Position numbers and translations under genes: made by a program. A stretch of 54,701 nucleotides of DNA from Ignavibacteria bacterium UBA2373 (GTDB lineage: Bacteria; Bacteroidota; Ignavibacteria; Kapaibacteriales; UBA961), in NCBI GenBank assembly GCA_002344005.1, contig DDTD01000014.1, forward strand, positions 14,037 to 68,737, written 5' to 3'. This document shows, one piece after another, positions 35,309 to 44,908 of the stretch (positions within the stretch are counted from its first letter, which is position 1; every line of letters begins with the position of its first letter). The notes under the pieces were generated by a model. The model saw only the letters and a program-made list of their open reading frames with translations. It did no database searches and was not told the origin of the DNA.

Positions 35309-35764
35309 ATGAACACACAATTTTCGCTTATATCTGCTTACATTCACTGCCTCACACTATTTTGCATCATTGCTCTCACAATGGGGGCAATATCATGTTC
35401 ATCAGTACGGATTCCTAAAGACAATTTCAAAACTGAAAGCGGCTTAATAATTTCTGATATTTCCTTAAATGAAGGTGGACAAATTGCTATGAATGGCAAT
35501 AAAGTTCAAGTACATTATGTTGGTACTTTGATGGACGGAACCAAGTTTGACAGTTCACGTGACAGGAATTCTCCTTTCAAATTTACTCTTGGTAAAGGAG
35601 AGGTAATCAAAGGATGGGAAGAAGGCATTAAAGGCATGAGAGTTGGCGATATACGCAAATTAACAATCCCGCCTCAACTTGCATACGGTGATAGAAAAAT
35701 GGGCAAAATTCCTGCAAATTCCACCTTAATTTTTGAAGTTGAATTATTAAAAATCGTTGAATAA
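35309..35764 (+). CDS. FKBP-type peptidyl-prolyl isomerase lipoprotein (copy 2)
   Basis: The 151-residue protein has a signal ending GAISCSS (Cys30) and a full FKBP domain (VQVHYVGTLMDGTKFDSSRD, VIKGWEEGIKGMRVGDIRKL, PQLAYGDRKMGKIPANSTL). It shares most of the core with the gene just upstream, so the pair is a tandem duplicate that has diverged in the signal and loops. I chose the ATG at 35309; a longer frame beginning at 35228 lies inside the first copy and destroys the signal peptide. Confidence 0.93.
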   Translation: MNTQFSLISAYIHCLTLFCIIALTMGAISCSSVRIPKDNFKTESGLIISDISLNEGGQIAMNGNKVQVHYVGTLMDGTKFDSSRDRNSPFKFTLGKGEVIKGWEEGIKGMRVGDIRKLTIPPQLAYGDRKMGKIPANSTLIFEVELLKIVE

Positions 35765-35767
35765 TAC

Positions 35768-37042
35768 ATGATTATTTTTGCGGAATCAGAATTAGAACAT
35801 TATCCATTTTCAATACTTCATTGTCAATGGGAAATACGAACAGGATACTACAAACTCTTTGAACGAAATTTGCAAGCACTTCGAGAAAAAAAAGCCTTTT
35901 TTATTGGTCGTCAACTTCATGTTCAGTCCTTTGCGGCACGCTTCCCTATCGTTCTGTCACATCATCAAGGCGACTATATTATTCCAATTGCAACAGATAA
36001 TTATTTACCCAACAATCTTATTCTTCGTGGTGATACGTATTTCTCGAATGAATCATTAGAGTGCTTTAGAAGAGCACGTCGAGAAGCCGGTGGATGTATG
36101 ATGTTTACAGATGATAATGGAAATCCTGTGGCACTCATTCTCACTCCCGATATTTCTGTGTCACATATATTTGAACAATCTCCATGCTTTGAACAAATTG
36201 CTTTACATTATGCTCACATAGTTGATCGTACCATTGATATAGAAGCTGATATACTTACCTCCTTATGGTGTAGCTTAGATTGCTGTGGTAATGCAATACG
36301 GGAAGATGAACAATTACTTTCTACCCTTACACAATATATAGGCGATACACAAAAAGGAATTTTTACGGAAGGGAAAGTATTCGTCGGGTCAAATGTCAGA
36401 ATAAGTCCCCATGTGGTTTTGGATGCCTCCAAAGGACCGATACTCATAGGTGATAATGTTACAATTATGGCTCATGCAACGATTATTGGTCCTTGTGCAA
36501 TTTCACATAATTCAATCGTAAAAATCGGGGCAAAAATATATGAAAATACAGCTATCGGAGAAATGTGTAAAATAGGTGGAGAAATTGAAAATTCTATTAT
36601 TCACGGATATAGTAATAAACAACATGAAGGATTCTTAGGACACTCATATATTTCAGAATGGGTTAATCTTGGAGCAGATACTAATACAAGTGATTTGAAA
36701 AATACCTATGCACCTATTGATATTACATTGCGAGGTAAAAAGGTATCAACTCAACGCTTGTTTTTAGGTTCTTTAATAGGTGACCACAGTAAAACAGCAA
36801 TAGATACCGCTCTCAACACAGGTTTGGCAATTGGAATTCATGCACAAATTGCTACTACAGGTGCAATCAGAAAAGAAGTTCCCTCTTTTTCTTTTGTTAC
36901 CCCGACAGGTAATGCAACGTTTCAATATGATAAAGCATTAGAAATTGCAAGCATTGTAATGAAACGTAGAAATAAAGAACTTTGTAAAGACGAAATAGAA
37001 TTAATGAAACAAGAATATTCACTTTATCACGAAAAACCATGA
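35768..37042 (+). CDS. GlmU-like sugar nucleotidyltransferase with left-handed beta-helix
   Basis: The 424-residue protein fits the Bacteroidetes-type alternative GlmU family. The N-terminal part (about 1-170) is a diverged nucleotidyltransferase-like fold starting IIFAESELEHYPFSIL, without the usual LAAGxGTR motif. From about 195 onward, hexapeptide repeats form a left-handed beta-helix (GSNVRISPHVVLDASKGPILIGDNVTI, GPCAISHNSIVKIGAKIYENTAIGEMCKIGG). Such proteins are thought to make UDP-GlcNAc precursors for the wall and surface sugars. It overlaps pyrE by 4 bp. Confidence 0.85.
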   Translation: MIIFAESELEHYPFSILHCQWEIRTGYYKLFERNLQALREKKAFFIGRQLHVQSFAARFPIVLSHHQGDYIIPIATDNYLPNNLILRGDTYFSNESLECFRRARREAGGCMMFTDDNGNPVALILTPDISVSHIFEQSPCFEQIALHYAHIVDRTIDIEADILTSLWCSLDCCGNAIREDEQLLSTLTQYIGDTQKGIFTEGKVFVGSNVRISPHVVLDASKGPILIGDNVTIMAHATIIGPCAISHNSIVKIGAKIYENTAIGEMCKIGGEIENSIIHGYSNKQHEGFLGHSYISEWVNLGADTNTSDLKNTYAPIDITLRGKKVSTQRLFLGSLIGDHSKTAIDTALNTGLAIGIHAQIATTGAIRKEVPSFSFVTPTGNATFQYDKALEIASIVMKRRNKELCKDEIELMKQEYSLYHEKP

Positions 37043-37572
37043 ATCGCAAAGAATTAGCAAAAAACATCTACGCAATTTCACATTTAACCGGTGAGTTTTT
37101 ATTGCGTTCGGGTAAAACAAGTAATGAATATTTTGATAAATACCGTTTTGAAGCACAGCCAATAGTATTAGAATCAATAGCATCACATTTAGCAGAATTA
37201 ATTCCCGCGGAAACAGAAGTTATTGCAGGCCTTGAAATGGGAGGCATCCCTATTGTTACTGCACTATCTTTAAAAACCGGCATACCGGCAGCTTTTGTCC
37301 GAAAAAAAGCCAAGGAATACGGTACCTGCAGAGTCGCAGAAGGCACAGATTTACGTGATAAAAAAGTACTTATTATTGAAGATGTTATCACGAGTGGAGG
37401 TCAAGTGGTCTTAAGTGCTGCAGATATCCGTAATGATGGCGGAAATATTATTGGGTGTTTATGTGTTATTGATCGTCAACAAGGTGGTGCTGATGCATTA
37501 TTACAAGCCGGCATTACATTATCCCCTCTTTTTACTATGTCTGAACTAAAACAAGTTGCTGCTGAGGAATGA
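37039..37572 (+). CDS. pyrE: Orotate phosphoribosyltransferase
   Basis: PyrE joins orotate to PRPP in UMP synthesis. The 177-residue protein has the N-terminal ISHLTGEFLLRSGKTSNEYFDKY and the PRPP motif VLIIEDVITSGGQVV, with RKKAKEYGTCRVAEG as the catalytic loop. Its position six genes after pyrG links two pyrimidine steps in one transcript. Both ends overlap neighbouring genes by 4 bp. Confidence 0.96.
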   Translation: MNRKELAKNIYAISHLTGEFLLRSGKTSNEYFDKYRFEAQPIVLESIASHLAELIPAETEVIAGLEMGGIPIVTALSLKTGIPAAFVRKKAKEYGTCRVAEGTDLRDKKVLIIEDVITSGGQVVLSAADIRNDGGNIIGCLCVIDRQQGGADALLQAGITLSPLFTMSELKQVAAEE

Positions 37573-40382
37573 ATAGCCCAAGCATTGAGGAATTATTCGG
37601 ATTATTACCTCACTGTATAGTCCGTACAGATACAATATCTCGACTTGTATATGCCCACGATGCAAGTTGCTATCGCATTGTTCCTCAAGCAATCGTTCAT
37701 CCTCTTACTAATGATGATATTCAGACTTTATTATGGTGGAGTAATCGAACAAAAATTCCATTAACATTTCGTACGGCAGGAACAAGTTTAAGTGGTCAAG
37801 CTGTTACTGATGGGGTTATAGTAGATATTTCACGATGGAAGAAACTATCCATAGAACATGAAGGAAAAACAGCACGCATTTCACCCGGCTATATTGGTGG
37901 AATGGTAAATGCCCGATTAAAAAAATATGGTCGAAAATTAGGTCCCGATCCGGCATCTATCAATGCTTGTATGATTGGAGGTATTGTCGCCAATAATGCA
38001 AGTGGTATGTGCTGCGGTGTAAAAAATAATTCGTATCATACCCTTCAATCTATTTCCTACATTTTACCTGACGGCACTTTTGTCAATACAGAAATGCCTG
38101 ATGCCGAAGAGCGACTAAAAATAGAATCTCCCATTATTTACAATACTGTCTCATCATTACGTTCCACCATACTATCGAATCATGTTTTAGTTGATAAAAT
38201 TCGTCATAAATATCGAATAAAGAACACTGTAGGCTATGGTTTAAATGCTTTTTTGGATTTTGAGAAGATTACTGATATTATAGGGCATTTAATGGTTGGC
38301 TCAGAGGGTACTCTCGGTTTTATTTCCGAAGTTGTATTAGAAACTATACCGGACAAACCATATAAGCGAACAGCTCTGCTCTATTTTAAGACTTTTTATC
38401 AAGCGTGCAGAGCAATTGAACCATTAAAATCATTAGGTGCAGAAGCATTAGAAATAATGGATAGAGCATCATTACGCTCAATAGAAAATGATCCTATTTG
38501 CCCCAATATTGTTCGTATATTAGATGATAACTCAACTGCTCTTTTGGTAGAGTTTCAATGCGAATCAGAATATGAAGTAGAAATGATTTGTGGCAGAGCA
38601 TACGAAATATTTGATACATTACCACTACTTGAAAAACCCATCCTCACTGACGACCCTTTACTTCAAGCACAATATTGGAAAATCCGTAAAGGTATGTTCC
38701 CTACCGTTGGGGCACAAAGAGCAAGCGGCACCGGAATAATTAATGAAGACATTGCCTTCCCTTTAGAATATTTACCGGAAGCAGTATCCGAACTTCATGA
38801 TTTATTCGCTCATTATTCCTACACAAATGCAATTGTCTTTGGTCATGCCAAAGACGGAAATTTACATTTTGTCATCAGTCAAGCATTCGATTCTGAATCA
38901 GATAAACTACAATATAAAAATTTCATGGATGACTTGGCAAAATTAGTCATTACTAAGTATCAAGGTTCGCTGAAAGCTGAACATGGCACAGGCAGAAATA
39001 TTGCACCATATGTAGAAATGGAGTGGGGTCGAGAATTATATTCCATCATGAAGAATCTTAAAAAATCTTTTGATCCAAATGATATACTTAATCCCGGAAT
39101 AATTATTAATGATAATCCTCATTGTCATGTTGAAAACTTAAAACCATTTCCTACTGTTGATAGTATAATTGACACTTGTATTGAATGTGGTTTTTGTGAA
39201 CATAAATGTCCAAGCAATGAAATAACATTAACTCCTCGACAAAGAATTGTTCTTGAAAGAGAACGTAAACTCTTAGCACTTTCTCATACTCAACAATCAC
39301 AACAATTACTGCATGATATAGAAAATCATTTTACATACTCGGTTATTGATACCTGTGCAACGGATGGACTTTGTGAAACCGTCTGTCCTGTTCATATTAA
39401 CACGGGTGAATATGTTAAAAATCAAAAGAAAATCAGAAATACAGTGACTGTACAAAAAAGTGCTGTCATAGCGGCACGTTTTTTTTCGATTACAGAATCT
39501 ATTGCGCGTAAAGGTATTACATTGGGTCACTTTCTCGAAAAGTATAATTACGGTGAATCCTTAAAAAAATACTCTAAAATACTCAGCAAAAAAACACAAT
39601 TAGCACTCCCCTCTTGGTCATCGAAAGTACCATCTCCAACAAAATTTATCGCTATATCCGACAATCCTGAATTTGTCTATTTGCAAAGTTGTACAACTCG
39701 ATTAATGGGCAAGAGAGAAACTCATCAAATATCTTTACCGGAGATTATTTATGTACTTTGTAATCGGGCTAATATTAATGTACATATCCCGAATGCTTCA
39801 GGTCAATGTTGTGGAATGATGTGGGAATCAAAAGGTGTCAGCGAAGCAGAAGCGATATCTGTCGAAAAATTATACTATTTTCTCAAAAAAGAATCTAAAG
39901 ACTTTACATTACCTATTCTTATAGACAGTAGTACTTGTTTTATCCATGCTTGTAACTCCATTCTTGAGTATCATAAAATGATTCATAGCTTATCAGATAA
40001 ACCGCATTTTATGGACATATCAGATTTTCTTATGAACTATATAGCTCCTAAATTACCACCCAAAAACAAGCATAAGAAAGTAGCTCTCCATATACCCTGT
40101 TCCTTAGTAAAATCTTCACTCTCAAACACTATGATAAATATTGCCAAAGAATATTCAGAAGAAGTTATAATTCCTGAATTTTCAGGATGTTGTGGTTTTG
40201 CAGGTGATAAAGGATTCAGTGTCCCCGAACTTTCATTATCAGCAACAAAACGCAGTAAAGAAGAATTACAAGCGATGGCATTAGATGGTTTTTATTCATC
40301 AAATACAACATGTGAAATAGGTATGAGTGATAATTCGCTTACCTGTCATTCATTAGCCTATTTACTTTATGAAACGACATAA
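37569..40382 (+). CDS. Fused FAD-linked oxidase and Fe-S/CCG oxidoreductase (D-lactate dehydrogenase-like)
   Basis: The 937-residue protein joins a GlcD-type FAD oxidase (about 1-520; PLTFRTAGTSLSGQAVTDGV and GSEGTLGFISEVVLE) to an iron-sulfur half. Two 4Fe-4S motifs are seen, CIECGFCEHKCP (Cys537 onward) and CATDGLCETVCP (596 onward), and two CCG domains end with CCG at 747-749 and 874-876. The architecture is that of YdiJ/Dld-type enzymes oxidising D-lactate or 2-hydroxyacids and feeding electrons to the quinone pool; the substrate is inferred. It overlaps pyrE by 4 bp. The stop abuts the convergent glycosyltransferase. Confidence 0.92.
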   Translation: MNSPSIEELFGLLPHCIVRTDTISRLVYAHDASCYRIVPQAIVHPLTNDDIQTLLWWSNRTKIPLTFRTAGTSLSGQAVTDGVIVDISRWKKLSIEHEGKTARISPGYIGGMVNARLKKYGRKLGPDPASINACMIGGIVANNASGMCCGVKNNSYHTLQSISYILPDGTFVNTEMPDAEERLKIESPIIYNTVSSLRSTILSNHVLVDKIRHKYRIKNTVGYGLNAFLDFEKITDIIGHLMVGSEGTLGFISEVVLETIPDKPYKRTALLYFKTFYQACRAIEPLKSLGAEALEIMDRASLRSIENDPICPNIVRILDDNSTALLVEFQCESEYEVEMICGRAYEIFDTLPLLEKPILTDDPLLQAQYWKIRKGMFPTVGAQRASGTGIINEDIAFPLEYLPEAVSELHDLFAHYSYTNAIVFGHAKDGNLHFVISQAFDSESDKLQYKNFMDDLAKLVITKYQGSLKAEHGTGRNIAPYVEMEWGRELYSIMKNLKKSFDPNDILNPGIIINDNPHCHVENLKPFPTVDSIIDTCIECGFCEHKCPSNEITLTPRQRIVLERERKLLALSHTQQSQQLLHDIENHFTYSVIDTCATDGLCETVCPVHINTGEYVKNQKKIRNTVTVQKSAVIAARFFSITESIARKGITLGHFLEKYNYGESLKKYSKILSKKTQLALPSWSSKVPSPTKFIAISDNPEFVYLQSCTTRLMGKRETHQISLPEIIYVLCNRANINVHIPNASGQCCGMMWESKGVSEAEAISVEKLYYFLKKESKDFTLPILIDSSTCFIHACNSILEYHKMIHSLSDKPHFMDISDFLMNYIAPKLPPKNKHKKVALHIPCSLVKSSLSNTMINIAKEYSEEVIIPEFSGCCGFAGDKGFSVPELSLSATKRSKEELQAMALDGFYSSNTTCEIGMSDNSLTCHSLAYLLYETT

Positions 40383-40407
40383 TCATCGTTTTTTATATCG
40401 TTTCATA
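40368..40407. terminator. Inverted repeat over the abutting stop codons
   Basis: A 10-bp perfect inverted repeat (40368-40377 with 40398-40407) spans both stops, and a shorter hairpin AAACGA/TCGTTT (40372-40377 with 40386-40391) is followed by TTTATAT on the plus strand. It may act as a compact terminator for the 937-residue gene. Stem is short, so uncertain. Confidence 0.4.
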
Positions 40408-41129
40408 GATATAATCCCAATTTTGCAAAGAAAATGTTGTATAGATGTAATTACTACGCCTGCTCCATATATCATACTGCGTTTAAAGTTTATGGATGAT
40501 GCTTCCTCGAAATATTTTGTTGGGCATGTGATTTCACCAATCGTAAACCCTGCAAAGATTATCTGTGAAAGCATTTGATTATCAAAAACAAAATCATCTG
40601 AATTTTCTTCAACATCAATATCGTGAAATATTGTACGAGAAAATGCCCTGTATCCCGTATGATACTCACTTAACTTTTCACCGACAAGAATATTTTGAAA
40701 GAAAGTTAAAAATCTATTTGCAATATACTTATAGAGGGGCATACCACCTTTCAATGCGCCATTACCAAGAATTCTCGATGCAATAACAACAGGATATAAA
40801 TCTTGAGCTATCATATAAGCCATCGAATGAATAAGTTTAGGAGTATATTGATAATCGGGGTGTAACATAATGACAATATCTGCGCCTAATTCAAGAGCTT
40901 TTGCATAGCAAGTTTTTTGATTTCCACCATATCCCCTGTTATTAATATGCTTGATGACATGTTTAATACCGAGAGCTTTTGCAACTAACTCGGTATTGTC
41001 ACGGCTTGCATCGTCAACTAGTACGACATCATCAACAATTTCAAATGGTATTTCATTATACGTGCGCTCCAATGTTTGCTCTGCATTATACGCAGGCATC
41101 ACAACGACAATTTTTTTTCCTAATAGCAT
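40383..41129 (-). CDS. Family 2 glycosyltransferase (DPM-like)
   Basis: The 248-residue protein has the GT-A core of family 2: VVMPAYNAEQTLERTYNEI, VLVDDASRDNT, VIMLHPDYQYTPKLIHSM (metal-binding Asp) and the Gly-rich RGYGGNQKTCYAKALELGAD. No clear membrane helix is seen, so it resembles soluble dolichol-phosphate-mannose or undecaprenyl-phosphate sugar synthases. Its role in surface polysaccharide is likely but not proven. It follows miaE with a gap of 2 bp. Confidence 0.9.
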   Translation of the reverse strand: MLLGKKIVVVMPAYNAEQTLERTYNEIPFEIVDDVVLVDDASRDNTELVAKALGIKHVIKHINNRGYGGNQKTCYAKALELGADIVIMLHPDYQYTPKLIHSMAYMIAQDLYPVVIASRILGNGALKGGMPLYKYIANRFLTFFQNILVGEKLSEYHTGYRAFSRTIFHDIDVEENSDDFVFDNQMLSQIIFAGFTIGEITCPTKYFEEASSINFKRSMIYGAGVVITSIQHFLCKIGIISMKRYKKR

Positions 41130-41131
41130 AC

Positions 41132-41710
41132 TTACCCATGAATAGAAGGTAAATTCGACAAATTTTTTACGATTTCTGCTTCAATAATAGCTAATTCTTC
41201 CAAACGACTTTTTACTGTATCTGCCGGAAAATATAAACGTGCAATATCAGTAAAAGTTCGATAATGACCGGCTTCTGATGCAAATAATCGGTGATAAAAC
41301 TCTTTTAACTCATCGCTAATCATCGGCGATTTTGAAAGAAGCAAGAATCTTTCGCATGAACGTGCTTCAATAAGAGCATCCACCAATAGTAAATCAAGCA
41401 GCTTTTGCGGTTCTTGCTTTCGAATATTTTCGGATAACTTTTGAGCGTATATGTCACCTTTGTCGCGCGTCATTGTTATTCCACGGCTTTGCAACTCATC
41501 AAAGACAAAACGGAAATGCTCCATTTCTTCATCAACAAGATCTATCATTGCTTTCACCAATTCTGCTTTTTCAGGATAGCGTAAAATCATTGATATACCA
41601 TTAGAAGCAGCTTTCCTTTCACAATGAGCATGGTCAATCATTATCGCTTCCATATTTTTTACGGCGACTTCAACCCATGCAGGGTTTGTTTCACTCTTCA
41701 GACATAGCAT
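41132..41710 (-). CDS. miaE: tRNA-(ms2io6A)-hydroxylase (MiaE-like)
   Basis: The 192-residue protein is a diiron monooxygenase that hydroxylates the isopentenyl group of ms2i6A at position 37 of tRNAs. Ligand motifs are visible: IDHAHCERKAA, DEEMEHFRFV, EARSCERF and SEAGHYRTF, giving the two Glu-x-x-His pairs of the four-helix bundle. Length is typical. It is divergent from the S10 peptidase and cotranscribed with the glycosyltransferase downstream. MiaA and MiaB are not in the window. Confidence 0.93.
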   Translation of the reverse strand: MLCLKSETNPAWVEVAVKNMEAIMIDHAHCERKAASNGISMILRYPEKAELVKAMIDLVDEEMEHFRFVFDELQSRGITMTRDKGDIYAQKLSENIRKQEPQKLLDLLLVDALIEARSCERFLLLSKSPMISDELKEFYHRLFASEAGHYRTFTDIARLYFPADTVKSRLEELAIIEAEIVKNLSNLPSIHG

Positions 41711-41779
41711 AAATTTTCCATTGAAACTTTTACGAAATTACGAAGATAAAATGGTTCTTCATGTGAAGGTCAAACTGTG

Positions 41780-41787
41780 TATTTTTG
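41780..41787 (+). promoter_or_regulatory. Candidate -7 box for the S10 peptidase gene
   Basis: TATTTTTG matches TAnnTTTG, ending 31 bp before the ATG; an AGAGG ribosome site lies between. A TTTG -33 element is not clear. Confidence 0.45.
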
Positions 41788-41818
41788 TACTTCATAGTTT
41801 TTTCAGAGGTATCTCATC

Positions 41819-43306
41819 ATGAAAGCAACATACATCTTTTTTATTCTTATACTACTCTTTAACATGGAAACAGAATCAAAAGAACATGAAAGAAATGAAG
41901 TTACGAAGCCAACACCAACTTCAATCACCACTCATACACTATCAATAAACGGTGCATCCGTTGCCTACAAAGCAAGTACCGGTTACTTGGAAATGAAGTC
42001 TGAGGACGGCAAATCCAAAGCAAATATCTTTTATATTGCATACACAAAAGACAATGAGCAACACGCGAACAGACCCATAACTTTTGCTTTTAATGGTGGA
42101 CCGGGTTCAAGCTCAGTGTGGCTTCATATGGGCGCTTTGGGACCGAAAAGGGTCGTGTTTACGGATGAAGGCAACCCATTACCCCCACCGTACTCTATGG
42201 TGGACAATGAATACTCATGGCTTGAATTTACAGACTTGGTTTTTATTGATCCGGTTAGTACAGGATATAGCCGACCTGCAGGTGAAGAAAAAAAAGAACA
42301 ATTTCACGGCACAAAGGAAGATGCACAAAGCATCGGTGATTTTATTCGATTATACACATCGAAAACAAAACGCTGGCTTTCACCCAAGTATTTAGCCGGT
42401 GAGAGTTATGGTACTACAAGAGCTGCTATGTTGGCATCGTATCTACAAGAACGACATGGAATGTATATCAATGGTCTTATACTTATTTCATGCGCACTTG
42501 ATTTTTCTACATTACGTTTCAAACCGGGACATGATTTGCCGCATTTACTCCATTTTCCAACCTATACTGCTACCGCATTTTTCCATAAAAAACTTGATCC
42601 ATCATTATTGACTGATTTGGAAAAGACTCTTGAGTCATCAAGGTTATTTGCTGAAAAAGAATATTTACCGTATTTATGGAAGGGTGATAAGGTTACTAAG
42701 GAAGAAAAAACTGCAATGATTAAAAAAATTGCATATTTTACAGGACTTAATGAGCAGTTTATTGACAATACAAATTGTCGTATTGACATCATGAATTTTG
42801 CAAAAGAATTATTAAGAAGTGAAGATAGAACTATTGGAAGATTAGATTCTCGTTACAAAGGTATTGACAGAAGAAGTGTGGGATCTTCATTTGAATTTGA
42901 CCCAAGTTATGATGCTGTTATTTACGGACCATATACAGGAACGATTAATCACTATGTGCATGAAAATCTTCAATTTGAAAGTGAATTACCTTATGAAATA
43001 TTAACCGGGAATGTACATCCATGGAACTGGGGATCTGCTTCGGAGGGCTATACATCGGTAACAGAAACCTTACGTAAGGCAATGAGTACTAATAATCATC
43101 TCAAAGTTTTTGTTGCTAATGGTTATTATGATTTAGCTACACCGTTTTATGCTACCGAATATGCTCTTAATCACATGGAATTAGACGAATCATTAAGGAA
43201 TAATATCACTATGACATATTATCCGGCAGGACACATGATGTATGTACAGAAGCAATCTTTGATACAACTTACGAATGATATAAGGCGGTTTTTCGGAAAG
43301 AAATAA
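41819..43306 (+). CDS. Secreted serine carboxypeptidase (peptidase family S10)
   Basis: The 495-residue protein has a short N-terminal hydrophobic stretch that may be a signal peptide (MKATYIFFILILLFN). The alpha/beta-hydrolase core follows: oxyanion loop FAFNGGPGSSSVWLH, nucleophile GESYGTTRAA (Ser196), Asp438 in YYDLATP and His472 in PAGHMMY, the full S10 triad. S10 enzymes remove C-terminal residues, usually at acid pH, and are scarce in bacteria outside a few phyla such as Bacteroidota and Acidobacteriota. No partner genes adjoin. Confidence 0.94.
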   Translation: MKATYIFFILILLFNMETESKEHERNEVTKPTPTSITTHTLSINGASVAYKASTGYLEMKSEDGKSKANIFYIAYTKDNEQHANRPITFAFNGGPGSSSVWLHMGALGPKRVVFTDEGNPLPPPYSMVDNEYSWLEFTDLVFIDPVSTGYSRPAGEEKKEQFHGTKEDAQSIGDFIRLYTSKTKRWLSPKYLAGESYGTTRAAMLASYLQERHGMYINGLILISCALDFSTLRFKPGHDLPHLLHFPTYTATAFFHKKLDPSLLTDLEKTLESSRLFAEKEYLPYLWKGDKVTKEEKTAMIKKIAYFTGLNEQFIDNTNCRIDIMNFAKELLRSEDRTIGRLDSRYKGIDRRSVGSSFEFDPSYDAVIYGPYTGTINHYVHENLQFESELPYEILTGNVHPWNWGSASEGYTSVTETLRKAMSTNNHLKVFVANGYYDLATPFYATEYALNHMELDESLRNNITMTYYPAGHMMYVQKQSLIQLTNDIRRFFGKK

Positions 43307-43359
43307 TCAAAACAAACCAACTCTTTTATGATAATAATACTTAGAATAGTGATTATGTT

Positions 43360-43710
43360 TTATTTTCGGAAAAGCGCATCAACAATGCCTAAATTAAACC
43401 ATAGTTCAAGATAAATATTGTATAGAATCAGAAATGCAAAAAGTGTAAACACAATTATTCCGACACGTTTGCCGAAAGTTCCTTTTGAAGTCTTTAGTGA
43501 AAATTTCATTATTTCTTCAGTGATTTTTTCTGTTATAGAAAATAGAGGGAAAAATATCAACACAATAATTGCCATTCCAATAGCAGTTGCGCTCAGTGGT
43601 TTGAGTTGTTGAGCTCTTTGCAGAATTATATCCTCGACGGCAGCAGACACCAGATAAGCAATCAACACATTGATTGTAAAAAGGATGGCTTTTGTTACTT
43701 TTCGCAGCAT
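43360..43710 (-). CDS. Small membrane protein, unknown
   Basis: From ATG 43710 the protein is 116 residues; the longer frame starts with TTG. Three hydrophobic segments are seen: about 9-25, 43-60 and 84-104 (VGIIVFTLFAFLILYNIYL). A cationic loop (KTSKGTFGKR) lies between the second and third. No family recognised. It begins 13 bp after the Wzz-like gene ends, so it is probably part of the polysaccharide export unit. Confidence 0.6.
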   Translation of the reverse strand: MLRKVTKAILFTINVLIAYLVSAAVEDIILQRAQQLKPLSATAIGMAIIVLIFFPLFSITEKITEEIMKFSLKTSKGTFGKRVGIIVFTLFAFLILYNIYLELWFNLGIVDALFRK

Positions 43711-43723
43711 AAGGATTAACAAA

Positions 43724-44857
43724 TTATGTTTTTAATATTCCTACAACTATCCAAGCGATAGCAAGTGTTGATGATACAATAAATGCTAAAAGAGTCATAA
43801 CAAGTGGTTTAGGAGAAACCTTCTCAGGTTCATCGAATGCGCCGTCTAAGACTTGTACCGCAGGCACATCCTTTTCTTCTTGAATATATTCTTGCAGACG
43901 CTGCGTTTCTAAATAGGCAGTAATTTGTTCAAGTATTTTTTGAGAGCGGTAAAGATTTACATATTGCTTAGTTAAAGAAGGTATGCTATCTACTCTGATG
44001 CTTGTTTTATCAAAAGAAACCAATCCACCAGTCTGGGCTCGTTCTAATTGTTTATTGATTGTTTCGATTTGTTGCCTAAGTGCTATAATTGCAGGTGAGG
44101 AAGAGGCATATTCCTGTTCAGCCATTGACATTTCAATTTCCGCTTTTGCCAAGTCAGTACTTAAAGTGGCTGCATTATTCACCATTGCAGTAGTTTGAGC
44201 ATCAATACCAATAACATGATTTTTTTGCTGGAACTCCTGCACTAATCTTTGTACCGAATCAAGCTCTTTTTTATGTTTCTCAATAACTCTTTCTATAAAA
44301 ATTCTTGTTTTCTTTGCTGTAGAAGCACTTTTGGAGTGCAACACTTTATCAACCGCTTCCGGTAATTTATTTGCAATATTACGTAACAATATTTTATTAT
44401 CTTTTACAGTTTGGGCACTTGGATTGAATGTAGTAGGCATCGTAATAATAATTGCTGTAACTCCACTTTTCCTATTATCAACAACAAGTGTATTTTTAAT
44501 ATGTGATAATTTTTCACTCTTTTTCATTGATGCTAATATGGGAGAAGATCCAATTTCTTTATACTTCAATAATTCATCAATAACAGAATTACTTGCCAAA
44601 ACATCAATAGATGTAAATTGTCCACTGCTTCCTCCCAAACCACCAATGGGCAAGGAAGGCATCACATTTTGTAAAATAGAAGATAATCCACTCGGAGTTT
44701 TTTGTTCAGGTGGCATCAATGTTATGACATAACGATATGAATGGCTTGCAAACATCGAATATAAGAATGCCAATAAAGTAATCGAAAAAACAATAGAAAG
44801 GACACTTGCCTTTTTGCGTTTTACTACAATAAATATATCTGTAAGAGTTGTTTTCAT
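43724..44857 (-). CDS. Wzz-like polysaccharide chain-length/co-polymerase protein
   Basis: The 377-residue protein has two membrane helices (about 20-38 and 352-372) enclosing a long, coiled-coil-rich periplasmic domain, the Wzz/PCP plan. The conserved PEKVSPKPLVMTLLAFIV before helix 2 is typical (the Pro-rich motif). It lacks a cytoplasmic tyrosine-kinase domain, and no such kinase is adjacent. It should set the chain length of an exported polysaccharide, working with the SLBB protein 51 bp upstream. Confidence 0.88.
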   Translation of the reverse strand: MKTTLTDIFIVVKRKKASVLSIVFSITLLAFLYSMFASHSYRYVITLMPPEQKTPSGLSSILQNVMPSLPIGGLGGSSGQFTSIDVLASNSVIDELLKYKEIGSSPILASMKKSEKLSHIKNTLVVDNRKSGVTAIIITMPTTFNPSAQTVKDNKILLRNIANKLPEAVDKVLHSKSASTAKKTRIFIERVIEKHKKELDSVQRLVQEFQQKNHVIGIDAQTTAMVNNAATLSTDLAKAEIEMSMAEQEYASSSPAIIALRQQIETINKQLERAQTGGLVSFDKTSIRVDSIPSLTKQYVNLYRSQKILEQITAYLETQRLQEYIQEEKDVPAVQVLDGAFDEPEKVSPKPLVMTLLAFIVSSTLAIAWIVVGILKT

Positions 44858-44908
44858 AAAAGCATATTTTTTGGAGTATCTGTCATGTGGGGAAATAAAT
44901 TTGACTGA

